Assembly (NCBI GenBank): GCA_026417115.1 | Contig: JAOADW010000034.1 | Span: forward strand, 1-64,000 | Source: Rhodocyclaceae bacterium | GTDB taxonomy: Bacteria > Pseudomonadota > Gammaproteobacteria > Burkholderiales > Rhodocyclaceae | Direction: 5' to 3' | DNA: 64,000 nt | Part shown: positions 33,854 through 44,663 of the stretch, piece after piece | How positions within the stretch are numbered: position 1 is the first letter of the stretch | How the letters are laid out: each line of letters begins with the position of its first letter | The notes under the pieces: model-generated | What the model was told of the DNA's origin: nothing | Seen by the model: only the letters and a program-made list of their open reading frames with translations | Database searches by the model: none | Position numbers and translations under genes: made by a program

Positions 33854-34987
33854 TCAGATGCGCATGGGCATCACCACGTATTTGAACTGCCTCTCGTCTG
33901 GCATGACGATCAAGGCGCTGGAGTTGGCGTCTAAAAGACGCATCTCGATGCGCTCGGCGCTCACGTTCGCGAGCACGTCGAGCAAGTATTTGACGTTGAA
34001 TCCGATTTCCATCGCGTCTGCCGCGTATTCGACTTCGAGCTCTTCGAGGGCTTCTTCGTTTTCCGTGTTGGTCGCCGAGATCTTCAGGCTTCCCGGCGCA
34101 AGCATGAGCCTGACGCCGCGGAATTTTTCGCTCGTCAAAATCGCCGCACGCTGCAACGCATGCAGGAAGAGGTTCCGCTCCAGGACTACGACGCGGTTGT
34201 GTTGCTGAGGAATGACTCTTTCATAATCTGGGAATTTTCCATCGATGAGCTTGCTGATGAATTCGATGTTGGCGAAGGTGAATTTCGCCTGCGTGGGAGA
34301 AAGAGTGATCTCGAGCTCATCGTCTTCATCGGAAAGCTGGCGGAAAAGCTCGAGCACCGTTTTTCTCGGCAAGATGGCCTCGATGCGCTGGGCGTCTTGC
34401 TCAAAGCGCTCGATCTCATTATCGCCCAACGGCTCCGCTATGTAGGCAAGACGGTGTCCGTCGGTTGCGACGCATCTGAGCTCGTTGTCTTGCACCGCCA
34501 GAAGCATGCCATTGAGATAATAGCGAATGTCCTGGCTCGCCATCGCATATTGCACGCGTCCGATCAGATGCCGCAGGCGCGCCGCGGAAAGGCGCAAGCG
34601 CGCTAAGGTCTCTTGCGTTTCGGAAATCTTCGGGAAATCCTCGGCCGGCAAAGTCTGAAGGGCGAAACGGCTCTTGCCGGCCATCAACAACAAACGCTTG
34701 TCATCGAGCTTCAAGGTGATCTCTGCGCTCTCGGGCAGAGACTGTAGGATGTCTTGCAATTTGCGCGCGGCAACCGTCACTGCGGCTGTCTCGCCCATCG
34801 CCGCTTCTGTGCGCGCGCGGATCTGCATTTCGATGTCGGTGGCTAGCAGAGTCAGCACCGAGTCGTTTTTTTCGATCAGGACATTCGAAAGGATCGCCAG
34901 CGTGTGGCGTTTTTCGACGATGCCAGCGACGGCTTGCAGCGGTTCCAGGAACTGATCGCGAGGTCCTTTGAAGAGGAGCATGATCAA
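33854..34987 (-). CDS. dnaN: DNA polymerase III beta sliding clamp
   Basis: DnaN domains through C-terminal YVVMPMRI; start may be 34981. Confidence 0.97.
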   Translation of the reverse strand: MIMLLFKGPRDQFLEPLQAVAGIVEKRHTLAILSNVLIEKNDSVLTLLATDIEMQIRARTEAAMGETAAVTVAARKLQDILQSLPESAEITLKLDDKRLLLMAGKSRFALQTLPAEDFPKISETQETLARLRLSAARLRHLIGRVQYAMASQDIRYYLNGMLLAVQDNELRCVATDGHRLAYIAEPLGDNEIERFEQDAQRIEAILPRKTVLELFRQLSDEDDELEITLSPTQAKFTFANIEFISKLIDGKFPDYERVIPQQHNRVVVLERNLFLHALQRAAILTSEKFRGVRLMLAPGSLKISATNTENEEALEELEVEYAADAMEIGFNVKYLLDVLANVSAERIEMRLLDANSSALIVMPDERQFKYVVMPMRI

Positions 34988-35188
34988 AAACTCCTTTTAA
35001 TGAGAAGCGGCGCGAAACGCTGTGGAAAACGAATGAAAGTCATTATGGATCAGACTGTTGTCCCTGAGGAAAGAAGGTGGATAACGGCTTGGAGAGCGAG
35101 TGGAAGACGGTGGAGCATTGTGCGTTGAGAAAACGCCGGCGCAAGTTATCCACAAAGTGTTCGGTCGTTTGTTCACGTTCGATTCACT
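34988..35188. other. dnaA-dnaN intergenic region, candidate oriC segment
   Basis: Perfect DnaA box TTATCCACA 35146-35154; one-mismatch TGTGGAAAA 35021-35029 and GGTGGATAA 35076-35084. Confidence 0.5.
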
Positions 35189-36544
35189 TTAGCCTTTGAT
35201 GGTTTGCGTGAGCACGAGCAAGTCATGGTTGAGGCGGGCTTCCTTGTTGCGCAGTTCGTTGATTGTGCGGCAGGCGTGCAACACGGTCGTGTGGTCGCGG
35301 CCACCGAATGATTCGCCGATTTCGGGAAGGCTGTGGATCGTCAGTTCGCGCGCAAGCCACATGGCGACCTGACGCGGGCGCGCGATGGCGCGCGTGCGCT
35401 TGTGCGAATACATGTCGGAAACCTTGATCTTGTAGTAGTCGGCGACTGTTTTTTGGATCAACTCCAAGGTGATTTGGCGATTGTGCGCGCCGAGTATGTC
35501 CTTGAGCGCCTCTTTGGCGAGGTCGAGGGTGATCTCGCGGCCATGGAAACGTGCGTAGGCAAGCACCTTTTTCAGGGCGCCTTCGAGCTCGCGCACGTTG
35601 GAGCGAAGGTTCTTGGCGATCAGGAAGGCGACGTCATCGCCGAGCGCGATGCGCTCGAGCTCTGCTTTCTTTTTCAGGATGGCGACCCGCATTTCGAGCT
35701 CGGGCGGCTCGATCTGCACGGTAAGCCCCCAGTCGAAACGCGAGATCAGGCGCTCTTCGATGCCTTGGATGTCTTTCGGATAGGTGTCGCAGGTGATGAC
35801 GATCTGCTTCTTCGCTTCTACCAAGGCATTGAAAGCATAGAAGAACTCTTCCTGCGTACGCGCCTTGCCATTGAAAAACTGGATGTCGTCGATCAGGAGC
35901 AAATCGAGGGAGCGATAGGCGCGTTTGAAGCTATCGAAGGATTTCTGCTGATAGGCGCGCACGACGTCGGAGTAGTAGTCTTCGGCGTGAATATAGCGCA
36001 CGATCTTTTCCGGCGACAGGCGCAGGACTTCGTTGCCGAGGGCATGGATCAAGTGCGTTTTGCCTAAGCCCACGCCACCATAGATGAAGAGGGGGTTGTA
36101 GGAAACGCCCGGATTGGCGGCGACTTGCAAGGCGGCGGCGCGGGCCATTTCGTTGGAGCGGCCGGTGACGAGGGTATCGAAGGTGAAGTCGGGATTCAGA
36201 CGCGTGCGCTCGTAATCGGGGGCCGGAATCGGCGTCGAGCACGCATGGGTTTCGACCGTCGCGGCATCTTCCCTGCAGGCCGCTTCGTTTTCTTTGCTTT
36301 CGTGCGCATCCACGAGGAGCTCGACCGTCATGGGCGCAGAGTAGTATTGATGCGCCAAGGATTCGATGCGCGCAAGGTATTTGTCGCGCACCCAGCGCAA
36401 GATGAAGCCATTGGGCGCGATGATGCGCACGCGGTGCTGGATTTCGTCGGTCTCTACGCGTAAGACACGCATCCAGGCGTTGAATTGTTGGGCGGGGAGT
36501 TCGGCTTCGAAACGGGATAAGCAATCCGTCCAAAATGCGCTCAT
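35189..36544 (-). CDS. dnaA: Chromosomal replication initiator DnaA
   Basis: [25 protein letters not shown]-term [14 protein letters not shown]. Confidence 0.98.
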   Translation of the reverse strand: MSAFWTDCLSRFEAELPAQQFNAWMRVLRVETDEIQHRVRIIAPNGFILRWVRDKYLARIESLAHQYYSAPMTVELLVDAHESKENEAACREDAATVETHACSTPIPAPDYERTRLNPDFTFDTLVTGRSNEMARAAALQVAANPGVSYNPLFIYGGVGLGKTHLIHALGNEVLRLSPEKIVRYIHAEDYYSDVVRAYQQKSFDSFKRAYRSLDLLLIDDIQFFNGKARTQEEFFYAFNALVEAKKQIVITCDTYPKDIQGIEERLISRFDWGLTVQIEPPELEMRVAILKKKAELERIALGDDVAFLIAKNLRSNVRELEGALKKVLAYARFHGREITLDLAKEALKDILGAHNRQITLELIQKTVADYYKIKVSDMYSHKRTRAIARPRQVAMWLARELTIHSLPEIGESFGGRDHTTVLHACRTINELRNKEARLNHDLLVLTQTIKG

Positions 36545-36735
36545 GGTCGGCGGCGATCACCAAAAAAGAAAAGGAAGCCGAAAACGACGGCTCGGCAGTG
36601 CAGCGAGTGGGGGAGAACTTTGCCATTCTAGTCGAAATCGGGAAAAGTTATCCACAGCGGCAAGGCCTTTTGCAAGCTTGACAAGGAAGCAGCAACAGGC
36701 TGTAATTACATGCTTTTTTTCGAAAGGAAACAGAC
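36545..36735. other. dnaA-rpmH divergent intergenic region; DnaA box and candidate oriC/dnaA control region
   Basis: TTATCCACA 36648-36656; gene orientation switches here. Confidence 0.5.
36678..36706 (+). promoter_or_regulatory. Sigma70 promoter of rpmH
   Basis: TTGACA-17 nt-TGTAAT. Confidence 0.75.
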
Positions 36736-36870
36736 ATGAAACGCACGTATCAGCCTTCCAAGGTTCGCCGCCAGCGCACGCATGGCTTTCTCGTGCGCAT
36801 GCGCACTCGCTCTGGACGCGCCGTGATTCGCGCGCGTCGCGCGAAGGGGCGGCATCGTTTGGCCGTTTGA
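36736..36870 (+). CDS. rpmH: 50S ribosomal protein L34 (44 aa)
   Basis: [44 protein letters not shown]. Confidence 0.98.
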   Translation: MKRTYQPSKVRRQRTHGFLVRMRTRSGRAVIRARRAKGRHRLAV

Positions 36871-36995
36871 GTCTCTGGCTGGGCCTCGGGCTTTGCAGCG
36901 GTGGCCCATTGCCGAAGGGTGCGCGCCGGCCGCAGACCCTGCAGGAAAAGGGGCTTAGGCGTAATACCGAAGGCTCAGACGGGTCTTGCGCGAAA

Positions 36996-37379
36996 ATGCA
37001 TGCGCGCTTGGGTTTGGGAAAGGACCATCGGTTACGCAAGAGCGCGGATTTCGATCGGGTATTTGCGGGCAAGCGCACTCATCGCGCAGAGCATTTTTGC
37101 CTGCATGTGCGGGACAATGATCAAGGACATGCGCGCTTGGGCTTGGTCATTCCCCGTCGTTATGCGAAAAGCGCCGTCTTGCGCAACGCCATCAAACGGC
37201 AGGCGCGCGAGGCCTTTCGCTTGCATCAGCATGCCTTAGGCGCCCATGACCTGGTGCTGCGCCTCGTCAAGGCTTGGCCCGAGGAGCTGGCCAAACCGCG
37301 TAGCCACGCGGCGCGGTCGGCCTGGCGTGGGGAGATCGAGGGCTTGCTGCAGAAGATTGCCGTCGCAGAAGAACGATGA
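36996..37379 (+). CDS. rnpA: Ribonuclease P protein component
   Basis: [15 protein letters not shown]...[30 protein letters not shown]. Confidence 0.93.
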   Translation: MHARLGLGKDHRLRKSADFDRVFAGKRTHRAEHFCLHVRDNDQGHARLGLVIPRRYAKSAVLRNAIKRQAREAFRLHQHALGAHDLVLRLVKAWPEELAKPRSHAARSAWRGEIEGLLQKIAVAEER

Positions 37380-37603
37380 GGCTTTCGAAGCTTCTGGCCA
37401 AGCCACTGATCGGGCTCGTGCGGCTATATCAATGGTTGGTTTCCCCTCTTCTGCCGCCGTCTTGCCGTTTTTCGCCCAGCTGCTCTGAATATGCGGCGGA
37501 AGCCTTGTCTCGCCATGGCCTCTTCAAGGGGCTCTGGTTGAGCCTGCGCAGGCTTTTGCGCTGCCATCCCTGGCATCCGGGAGGATACGATCCCGTGCCG
37601 TAG
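37376..37603 (+). CDS. yidD: Membrane protein insertion efficiency factor YidD
   Basis: [28 protein letters not shown]...[13 protein letters not shown]. Confidence 0.97.
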   Translation: MRLSKLLAKPLIGLVRLYQWLVSPLLPPSCRFSPSCSEYAAEALSRHGLFKGLWLSLRRLLRCHPWHPGGYDPVP

Positions 37604-37636
37604 AATGCCGTTTTCGACTCATCCTTGCGGAGCATC

Positions 37637-39232
37637 ATGGATAACCAACGCCTGATTCTGCTGCTGGTTTTTTTCTTCTCTTTGATGATGCTGTGGAGCA
37701 ACTGGCAGCAATGGCAGCAGCCCGCCCAGAAGGCGGCTTCTGCCCCGCCAGGCGCCTTGCCGCTGCCCTCGCCCACCGCTTTGCCTGCGGGAAGCCCTGA
37801 AGCGCCCACGCCGTCTTCTCCCTCGGAAACCGCCAAAACGCTTAGAGTGCGCACCGATCTCGTCGTCGCGGACATCGCCGAGGTCGGTGGCGATCTCGTG
37901 CGCCTGGAATTGTTGCGCCATAAGGCCACGGGCAAAAAAGACGAGAATTTTCTGCTCTTCGAACCCAAGCATGCCTATCGCGCGCAATCTGGTTTGATTG
38001 GTTCCGGTTTGCCGAACCATAAGACGCGCTGGCAATTGCCGCAAGAGGGGGAGCTGAGCCTCAAAGAAGGCGAAAATACGCTGCGCGTGGCGCTCTTCGC
38101 CCCGCTCGAAGGAGGAGGCAAGGTCGTCAAGACCTATGTCTTCCGACGCGGAAGCTATCTGGTCGATGTCGAGCATCGCTTCGAAGGAGCCTTTGCGCCG
38201 GCACCCGTGTATGCCTATTACCAGTTTGTGCGCGACGATCAGCCGCCCGAAGGCGTCGAAGGATTCGGCATCGCCACTTTCACTGGCGCGGCGATCTATA
38301 CCGAACAGGAAAAGTTCAAGAAAGTCGAATTCAAGGACTTCGGCGACGTCAAGAAACATCCCGCGCGGGCGGACAATGGCTGGCTCGCGATGGTTCAGCA
38401 CTATTTCTTCGCCGCTTGGTTGCCACAGGGTGAGCGCGAATATTTCACGCGCAAGCTCGACGGCAAGCTCTATGCCGCCGGCGTGATCGTGCCCATCGTA
38501 GGCGACGCCGTCACCGTGCCGCTCTACGCCGGGCCGCAAGAGCAATCCACGCTCGACTCGATTGCGCCAGGACTTTCGTTGGTGGTCGATTATGGTTGGC
38601 TGACCTTCATCGCCGCGCCGCTTTTCTGGGTGCTCGAATGGCTCTACCAGTTGGTGGGCAATTGGGGATGGGCGATCATTTTGCTCACCGTCTTGATCAA
38701 AGCAGCTTTCTATCCGCTCTCGGCGGCTTCCTATAAATCGATGGCCAAGATGCGCGTGCTCACGCCCAAGCTCATGCAAATCAAGGAAACCTATGCCGAT
38801 GACCGCATGCGCATGAACCAGGAAATGATGGAGCTTTACAAGCGCGAGAAGGTCAACCCCTTGGGCGGCTGCTTGCCGATCCTCGTGCAGATTCCCGTCT
38901 TCATCGCGCTTTACTGGGTGTTGCTCGGCACCGTCGAGATGCGCGGCGCGCCTTGGCTAGGTTGGATCGAGGATCTTTCCGCGAAGGACCCCTATTTCAT
39001 TCTGCCGATCTTGATGGGCGCCACCATGTTCGTGCAGACCAAGCTCAACCCAACGCCGCCGGATCCGATCCAGGCCAAGGTGATGCTGTGGATGCCGATC
39101 ATCTTTACCGTCATGTTCTTGTGGTTCCCTTCCGGCCTCGTGCTCTACTGGACGGTCAACAACCTCCTTTCGATCGCCCAGCAGTGGCAGGTCAATCGCA
39201 TGATCGAGCGTGCCGGACTCAAGACCTATTGA
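37637..39232 (+). CDS. yidC: Membrane protein insertase YidC
   Basis: [44 protein letters not shown]. Confidence 0.97.
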   Translation: MDNQRLILLLVFFFSLMMLWSNWQQWQQPAQKAASAPPGALPLPSPTALPAGSPEAPTPSSPSETAKTLRVRTDLVVADIAEVGGDLVRLELLRHKATGKKDENFLLFEPKHAYRAQSGLIGSGLPNHKTRWQLPQEGELSLKEGENTLRVALFAPLEGGGKVVKTYVFRRGSYLVDVEHRFEGAFAPAPVYAYYQFVRDDQPPEGVEGFGIATFTGAAIYTEQEKFKKVEFKDFGDVKKHPARADNGWLAMVQHYFFAAWLPQGEREYFTRKLDGKLYAAGVIVPIVGDAVTVPLYAGPQEQSTLDSIAPGLSLVVDYGWLTFIAAPLFWVLEWLYQLVGNWGWAIILLTVLIKAAFYPLSAASYKSMAKMRVLTPKLMQIKETYADDRMRMNQEMMELYKREKVNPLGGCLPILVQIPVFIALYWVLLGTVEMRGAPWLGWIEDLSAKDPYFILPILMGATMFVQTKLNPTPPDPIQAKVMLWMPIIFTVMFLWFPSGLVLYWTVNNLLSIAQQWQVNRMIERAGLKTY

Positions 39233-40577
39233 CGCCATCGCCGCCGTGGCCACCCCGCCGGGCAAAGGGGGGGTGGGCATCGTGCGCGTTTCCGGCCGCC
39301 ATCTGCTCGGCCTCGCCAGCCGTTTGACGGGCAAACCCGAAAGCGCCTTTCCGCCGCGCAAGGCCATATTGGCCAACTTTTGCGCCGAAGACGGGAGTGT
39401 CTTCGATCAGGGGCTCGTGCTTTATTTCCCCGCGCCGCACTCTTTTACCGGCGAAGAGGTGCTGGAGCTTTCCGGACACGGCGGGCCGGTGGTCATGCAG
39501 ATGTTGCTTGCGCGCTGTTGCGCGCTTGGCTGCCGGCTTGCAAAACCCGGCGAATTCAGCTACCGCGCCTTTTTGAACGGAAAGATCGATCTCGCCCAGG
39601 CCGAGGCCGTCGCCGATTTGATCGACGCCGCTTCGCAGCAGGCGGCGCGTTCGGCGATGCGCTCGCTTTCTGGCGAGTTTTCACGCGCCGTGCATGAAAT
39701 CGTCGAACGCCTGATCGCCTTGCGCGCGCTGATCGAGGCAAGCCTCGATTTCCCGGACGAGGAAATCGAAGCCGAAGAGCTGTTGGCCGCCATCGATGCG
39801 CGGGCGCAGCTTGCGGAAATCGGCGCCGCGATCGAGCGGCTCATCCGGCGCGCACGTCAAGGCGCGGTCCTACGCACCGGACTGCACGTCGTCCTCGCGG
39901 GCCTTCCCAATGTCGGCAAGTCCTCACTGCTCAATCGGCTGGCGGGCGAGGAACGCGCAATCGTCACCGAGATCGCCGGCACCACGCGAGACGCCTTGCG
40001 CGAGACGATCACGGTCGAGGGCATTCCCCTGCACATCATCGACACCGCGGGCTTGCGCGAGACCGACGACGCCGTCGAGAAAATCGGCATCGAACGCACC
40101 TGGCGCGAGATTGAGCGCGCCGACGTGGTGTTGCAAATCGTCGATGCGCGCACTGGCGTCACCCCAGCCGACCATGCGATCGCCGTGCGGTTGCCCACCT
40201 CGGTCGAACGCATCGTCGTCGAAAACAAATGCGATCTCGCCGGCATCGCGCCCGCGCGCCGCGAGCGCGATGGCCGCGTCCATCTCGTGCTTTCGGCCAA
40301 GACGGGCGCGGGGGTGGAGCTTTTGCAAGCGGAGCTTTTGCGCGTGGCTGGCTTTACGAGCCATGGGGAAGATGCGATTCTTGCGCGCGAGCGGCATCTC
40401 GCAGCGCTTGCACGTGCGGCCGTATGCCTTGCGCGCGCCGCCGATGAGCTTGCGCGCCTCGAACTTGCGGCGGAAGAACTGCGCTTAGCCCAGGAAGCGT
40501 TGTCGGAAATCACCGGCGAATACACGTCCGATGACTTGCTGGGCGAGATCTTCGGACGCTTCTGCATCGGCAAGTGA
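39210..40577 (+). CDS. mnmE: tRNA modification GTPase MnmE (GTG start overlapping yidC)
   Basis: [33 protein letters not shown]-terminal CIGK. Confidence 0.97.
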   Translation: MPDSRPIDAIAAVATPPGKGGVGIVRVSGRHLLGLASRLTGKPESAFPPRKAILANFCAEDGSVFDQGLVLYFPAPHSFTGEEVLELSGHGGPVVMQMLLARCCALGCRLAKPGEFSYRAFLNGKIDLAQAEAVADLIDAASQQAARSAMRSLSGEFSRAVHEIVERLIALRALIEASLDFPDEEIEAEELLAAIDARAQLAEIGAAIERLIRRARQGAVLRTGLHVVLAGLPNVGKSSLLNRLAGEERAIVTEIAGTTRDALRETITVEGIPLHIIDTAGLRETDDAVEKIGIERTWREIERADVVLQIVDARTGVTPADHAIAVRLPTSVERIVVENKCDLAGIAPARRERDGRVHLVLSAKTGAGVELLQAELLRVAGFTSHGEDAILARERHLAALARAAVCLARAADELARLELAAEELRLAQEALSEITGEYTSDDLLGEIFGRFCIGK

Positions 40578-40580
40578 GTC

Positions 40581-41528
40581 ATGGATGCGACCCTGAAAGC
40601 CAGCATCGCGCGTCAGAGAAAGGCGTTGATGCGTCTTTTGCGCCGGCCATTGGCGGAGTTGGCTGAGCGCTGCCGCGCCGTCTGGGGCGACCGGCTGGCG
40701 CTGGATCAGGCGCTTGCCGAGACGCTCGAGCGCCTTCCTTATTGCCGACATCTCTATGTCGTCGACCGTTTCTATCGCCAGATCAGCGACAACGTCGATC
40801 ATGCAGGCGCGCAACCCGGGTTCGGGCGCGATCGTTCCGATCGCCCCTATATGCAAGGCCTGGTGGAAGGCGCTTCCTTGTTGCTTTCCGATTCGTATCT
40901 GAGTCTGCGCGAAAGACGGCCGTCCTTGACGGCCTTGCGCGCGGTGCGCGATGGAGAGGGTCGCCTCTTGGGATGGATCGGCGCCTATTTCGCCTTGCGC
41001 GATCTGCCGCTGACGCGCGAGCTCTATCCGGAGCCGCGCGCCTGGCGCCAGATCAAGGGCGATCCCTCGATACGCAGCACGGTGTTCCATCAAGCGCGCG
41101 TGGAAAGCGAATTGGATCGCCGCATGGATGCGGCGATCGGCGTGCTCGTCGAATTGATGCGTTACCACGGCGTTTATCACGTGATGTTGCATTTCGCGAG
41201 CTCCCGCGCCGTGATCTGGCAGATCGACGACCCTTTGCGCTATCGCTTGCTCTCGCTCGAGGAGCTCACCGACCCCGACACCTGTCTTGCCTATCCGCGC
41301 CATCCTTATCCAGCGGAGGCGCTGGTGCCGGAAGAAGCGGTTTTGCGGGTGTTCGAACTTTTCAAAGCGTTGCGCTTGATGGACGAGACCTTTTATTTGC
41401 GCTCCGGCACTTTGAATCTTTATAACGGCATCGTGGGTCTGACTTTTTCCTGCGATGGCTCGCATTACGTGCCCTGCGAAGATTTCCTCGCCCAGGGTAA
41501 GGAATTTTGGCTCGGGGCCAGCGTGTGA
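40581..41528 (+). CDS. PDC/Cache-like sensor-domain protein without TM
   Basis: DRSDRPYMQGLVEGASLLLSDSYLSLRERRPSLTALRAVRDGEGRLLGWIGAYFALRDL is Cache/PDC-like; no hydrophobic TM. Confidence 0.65.
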   Translation: MDATLKASIARQRKALMRLLRRPLAELAERCRAVWGDRLALDQALAETLERLPYCRHLYVVDRFYRQISDNVDHAGAQPGFGRDRSDRPYMQGLVEGASLLLSDSYLSLRERRPSLTALRAVRDGEGRLLGWIGAYFALRDLPLTRELYPEPRAWRQIKGDPSIRSTVFHQARVESELDRRMDAAIGVLVELMRYHGVYHVMLHFASSRAVIWQIDDPLRYRLLSLEELTDPDTCLAYPRHPYPAEALVPEEAVLRVFELFKALRLMDETFYLRSGTLNLYNGIVGLTFSCDGSHYVPCEDFLAQGKEFWLGASV

Positions 41529-41559
41529 GGTCTCGGCCTCTTTTCGTGCGGAGCAGGAG

Positions 41560-42339
41560 TTGAGCGGGTTCGAGGCCGCCTGGTTTCTGTTGATTGGGGC
41601 GGCGGCCTGCGCTGGCTTCGTCGATGCCATTGCGGGCGGCGGGGGTTTGATCCAAGTGCCGGCACTTTTCGCTGCCTTGCCGACGGAAGCGCCGGCGACG
41701 CTTTTCGGCACGAACAAGACGGCCTCGATCTTCGGCACCCTGCAGGCCGCGCGCCGTTACCTGCGCGCCATTCCTCTCGATTGGGGGGTGGTGCGGCCCA
41801 TGGCGGTGTCGGCGTTTTTCGCCTCGTTCCTGGGCGCGGCGGCGGTCGCCTGGCTGCCGAAGGAAATCGTGCGCCCTTTGGCGGTCGTCTTATTGATCGC
41901 CGTCACGCTCTATACCTTGAGTCGCCCTGATTTCGGCAAGCAGCTTGGCAAACCTTCAGTGTCTGCGCGCCATACGCGGCTGGCGGCGAGCCTTGCGGGC
42001 GCCGCCCTGGGTTTCTATGACGGCTTTTTTGGGCCGGGCGCCGGCAGCTTCATGATCTTCGCCGCGGTGCGCTTGTTCGGCATGGATTTTCTGCGCGCCT
42101 CCGCCTGCGCGAAGATCGTCAACGCCACGACCAATGCCGGCGCGCTCGCCCTTTTTACGCCCAGCGGGCACGTGCTGTGGCCGCTGGGCTTGGCGATGGC
42201 GGCTGCCAACATCCTCGGCGCGCAGGTGGGCAGTCGTCTTGCGCTTGCGCGCGGCGCTGGCTTCATCCGCGTCGTTTTCATCGTCATGACGGTGGCCTTG
42301 ATCGCAAAGCTCGTCTGGGATCTCGTCCATTTCCCCTGA
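41560..42339 (+). CDS. TSUP (TauE/SafE)-family permease
   Basis: GFVDAIAGGGGLIQVPAL, FYDGFFGPGAGSFMIF; probable TTG start preceded by GGAGCAGGAG. Confidence 0.85.
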   Translation: MSGFEAAWFLLIGAAACAGFVDAIAGGGGLIQVPALFAALPTEAPATLFGTNKTASIFGTLQAARRYLRAIPLDWGVVRPMAVSAFFASFLGAAAVAWLPKEIVRPLAVVLLIAVTLYTLSRPDFGKQLGKPSVSARHTRLAASLAGAALGFYDGFFGPGAGSFMIFAAVRLFGMDFLRASACAKIVNATTNAGALALFTPSGHVLWPLGLAMAAANILGAQVGSRLALARGAGFIRVVFIVMTVALIAKLVWDLVHFP

Positions 42340-42419
42340 GCGCGCTGGGGGCATGGACGAACGCAAGCGGCGATGATAGAGTTCGCCGCTGGATCTGCCA
42401 CGACAATGGAGGAAGGAGC

Positions 42420-43568
42420 ATGAAGTCCCTGAAAAAATGGTGCGCCGCCCTCGGCGCCGTAATGTGGACGTGCGCCGCAAGCGCCGACATCACCGTCGGC
42501 GTCGTCGTCTCCGCCACGGGCCCCGCCGCATCCCTGGGCATTCCTGAGAAGAATACGATTGCGCTCTTGCCGACGACGATTGCGGGAGAGAAAGTCAACT
42601 ACATCGTGCTCGACGATGCGTCCGATACGACCACCGCGGTCAAGAACACCCGCAAGCTGATCGCCGAGGACAAGGTTGACATTGTCATTGGCTCGACGAC
42701 CACGCCCAATTCGCTGGCGATGATCGACGTGGTCGCCGAGGCAGAAACGCCGATGATCTCGATGGCCGCTTCCGCGCGCATCGTGGATGCGGCCAATCCC
42801 AAGACGAAATGGGTGTTCAAGACGCCCCAGAACGACATCCAAATGTCGACGGCGATCGTCGAGCATATGATCAATCAGGGCGTGAAGACGGTCGCCTTCA
42901 TCGGTTTTTCCGACGCCTATGGCGAAGGGTGGTATAACGAGTTTTCCAAGATCGCCGAAGCGAGGAAATTGGCGATCGTCGCCAACGAGCGATACAACCG
43001 CGCGGACACCTCGGTCACGGGGCAGGTGCTGAAGATCATCGCGGCCAAGCCGGATGCCGTGCTCATCGCCGGTTCGGGCACGCCCGCGGCGTTGCCGCAG
43101 AAGACGCTCAAGGAAAAGGGTTACAAGGGGCTGATCTATCAAACCCACGGCGTGGCGAATCGGGATTTCTTGCGCGTCTGCGGCAAGGACTGCGAGGGAA
43201 CCTTCTTGCCTGCGGGGCCGGTGTTGGTGGCCGCGCAACTGCCGGATACGAACCCTGTCAAGAAGAGCGCGCTCGAATATGTCAACAAATACGAGGCAGT
43301 GCATGGCAAAGGCAGTGTCTCGACATTCGGGGCGCATGCGTGGGACGCCGGTCTATTGCTGGCTCACGCCGCGCCCGTGGCGCTGAAGAAGGCGAAGCCG
43401 GGCACCAAGGAATTCCGCGTCGCCTTGCGCGACGCGCTGGAGGGCGTCAAGGAACTCGCCGGCGCGCATGGCATCTTCAACATGAGCGCGAACGATCATT
43501 TGGGGCTCGACCAGCGCGCGCGTGTGATGGTGAAGATCGAAAACGGCGACTGGAAGCTGATCCGCTAA
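42420..43568 (+). CDS. livK: Branched-chain amino-acid-type ABC transporter substrate-binding protein
   Basis: Signal peptide; ADITVGVVVSATGPAASLGIPEKN; periplasmic binding protein fold; GGAAGGAG SD. Confidence 0.9.
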   Translation: MKSLKKWCAALGAVMWTCAASADITVGVVVSATGPAASLGIPEKNTIALLPTTIAGEKVNYIVLDDASDTTTAVKNTRKLIAEDKVDIVIGSTTTPNSLAMIDVVAEAETPMISMAASARIVDAANPKTKWVFKTPQNDIQMSTAIVEHMINQGVKTVAFIGFSDAYGEGWYNEFSKIAEARKLAIVANERYNRADTSVTGQVLKIIAAKPDAVLIAGSGTPAALPQKTLKEKGYKGLIYQTHGVANRDFLRVCGKDCEGTFLPAGPVLVAAQLPDTNPVKKSALEYVNKYEAVHGKGSVSTFGAHAWDAGLLLAHAAPVALKKAKPGTKEFRVALRDALEGVKELAGAHGIFNMSANDHLGLDQRARVMVKIENGDWKLIR

Positions 43569-43585
43569 CCTCGAGCCATGGCTCC

Positions 43586-43611
43586 GAGGGCGCCGGCAGA
43601 CCGGCGCCCTC
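43586..43611 (+). other. Intercistronic hairpin between livK and livH
   Basis: GAGGGCGCCGG-CAGA-CCGGCGCCCTC perfect 11-bp stem, 4-nt loop, followed by GTCGTTTT. Confidence 0.8.
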
Positions 43612-43628
43612 GTCGTTTTGCGCTGACG

Positions 43629-44663
43629 ATGGACTTGCAGATTGCGTTGTTGCTGGCTCAGGATGGCGTCGTCTCCGGCGCCATCTATGCGCTCTTGGCG
43701 CTCGCGCTGGTCTTGGTCTTCGCGGTGACGCGCGTGGTGTTCATTCCTCAAGGCGAGTTCGTCGCCTATGGCGCGCTCACCCTCGCGAGCTTCCAGATGG
43801 GCAAGATCCCCGGCACTCTCTGGTTGTTGCTGGCGCTTGCGTTCGTCATCCTGCTTGTCGATGGGCCAGCCGCCTGGCGTCAGGGTGGCCGCGGCTTTTT
43901 GCTCTTTCTTGCGCAGGTCGTGCTCTATCCAGCGCTGATGGCGGCAGCCGTGCTCCTCGGGCAGCCGCACGCGTGGCCGCTGTGGGCGCAAAGCCTACTC
44001 GCGCTTGCGCTCGTGGCGCCCCTCGGTCCTCAGCTCTATCGCCTCGTGTTTCAGCCGGTGGCCGAAGCCTCCGTGCTCATGCTCTTGATCGTCGCGGTGG
44101 CCTTGCACCTGGCGTTGGTAGGTTTGGGACTCGTCTTCTTCGGCGCCGAAGGTTCGCGCACGCCGCCCTTTTCCGAAGCGAGTTGGGAAGTCGGCAGCCT
44201 CGTCGTCAGCGGTCAGAGCCTATGGGTGCTCGGCGCGAGCGCTGGCTTGATCGTGGCCCTTTATCTCTTTTTCGAGAAGACCCTCTATGGCAAGGCCTTA
44301 CGCGCCACGGCGATGAATCGCATCGGCGCTCGGCTGATGGGGATCTCCACCACCTTTGCCGGCAAGATCGCGTTCTTGTTCGCGGCCGTGATCGGCGGCG
44401 CGTCGGGCATCTTGATCGCGCCCATCACGACCATCTATTACGACACGGGCTTTTTGATCGGCTTGAAGGGTTTCGTGGGCGCCATCGTCGGCGGGCTCGC
44501 GAGCTATCCGGTGGCGGCGGCAGGTGCCCTGCTCGTCGGGCTGTTGGAATCCTTTTCCTCCTTCTGGGCCTCAGCCTATAAGGAAGTGTTGGTCTTTACC
44601 TTGATCATTCCCGTGCTGCTCTGGCGTTCCTGGCAAAGCCACCAGGTGGAGGAAGAGGAATGA
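43629..44663 (+). CDS. livH: Branched-chain amino-acid ABC permease LivH-like
   Basis: GVVSGAIYALLALALVLVFAVTRVVFIPQGEF; GLKGFVGAIVGGLASYP. Confidence 0.9.
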   Translation: MDLQIALLLAQDGVVSGAIYALLALALVLVFAVTRVVFIPQGEFVAYGALTLASFQMGKIPGTLWLLLALAFVILLVDGPAAWRQGGRGFLLFLAQVVLYPALMAAAVLLGQPHAWPLWAQSLLALALVAPLGPQLYRLVFQPVAEASVLMLLIVAVALHLALVGLGLVFFGAEGSRTPPFSEASWEVGSLVVSGQSLWVLGASAGLIVALYLFFEKTLYGKALRATAMNRIGARLMGISTTFAGKIAFLFAAVIGGASGILIAPITTIYYDTGFLIGLKGFVGAIVGGLASYPVAAAGALLVGLLESFSSFWASAYKEVLVFTLIIPVLLWRSWQSHQVEEEE

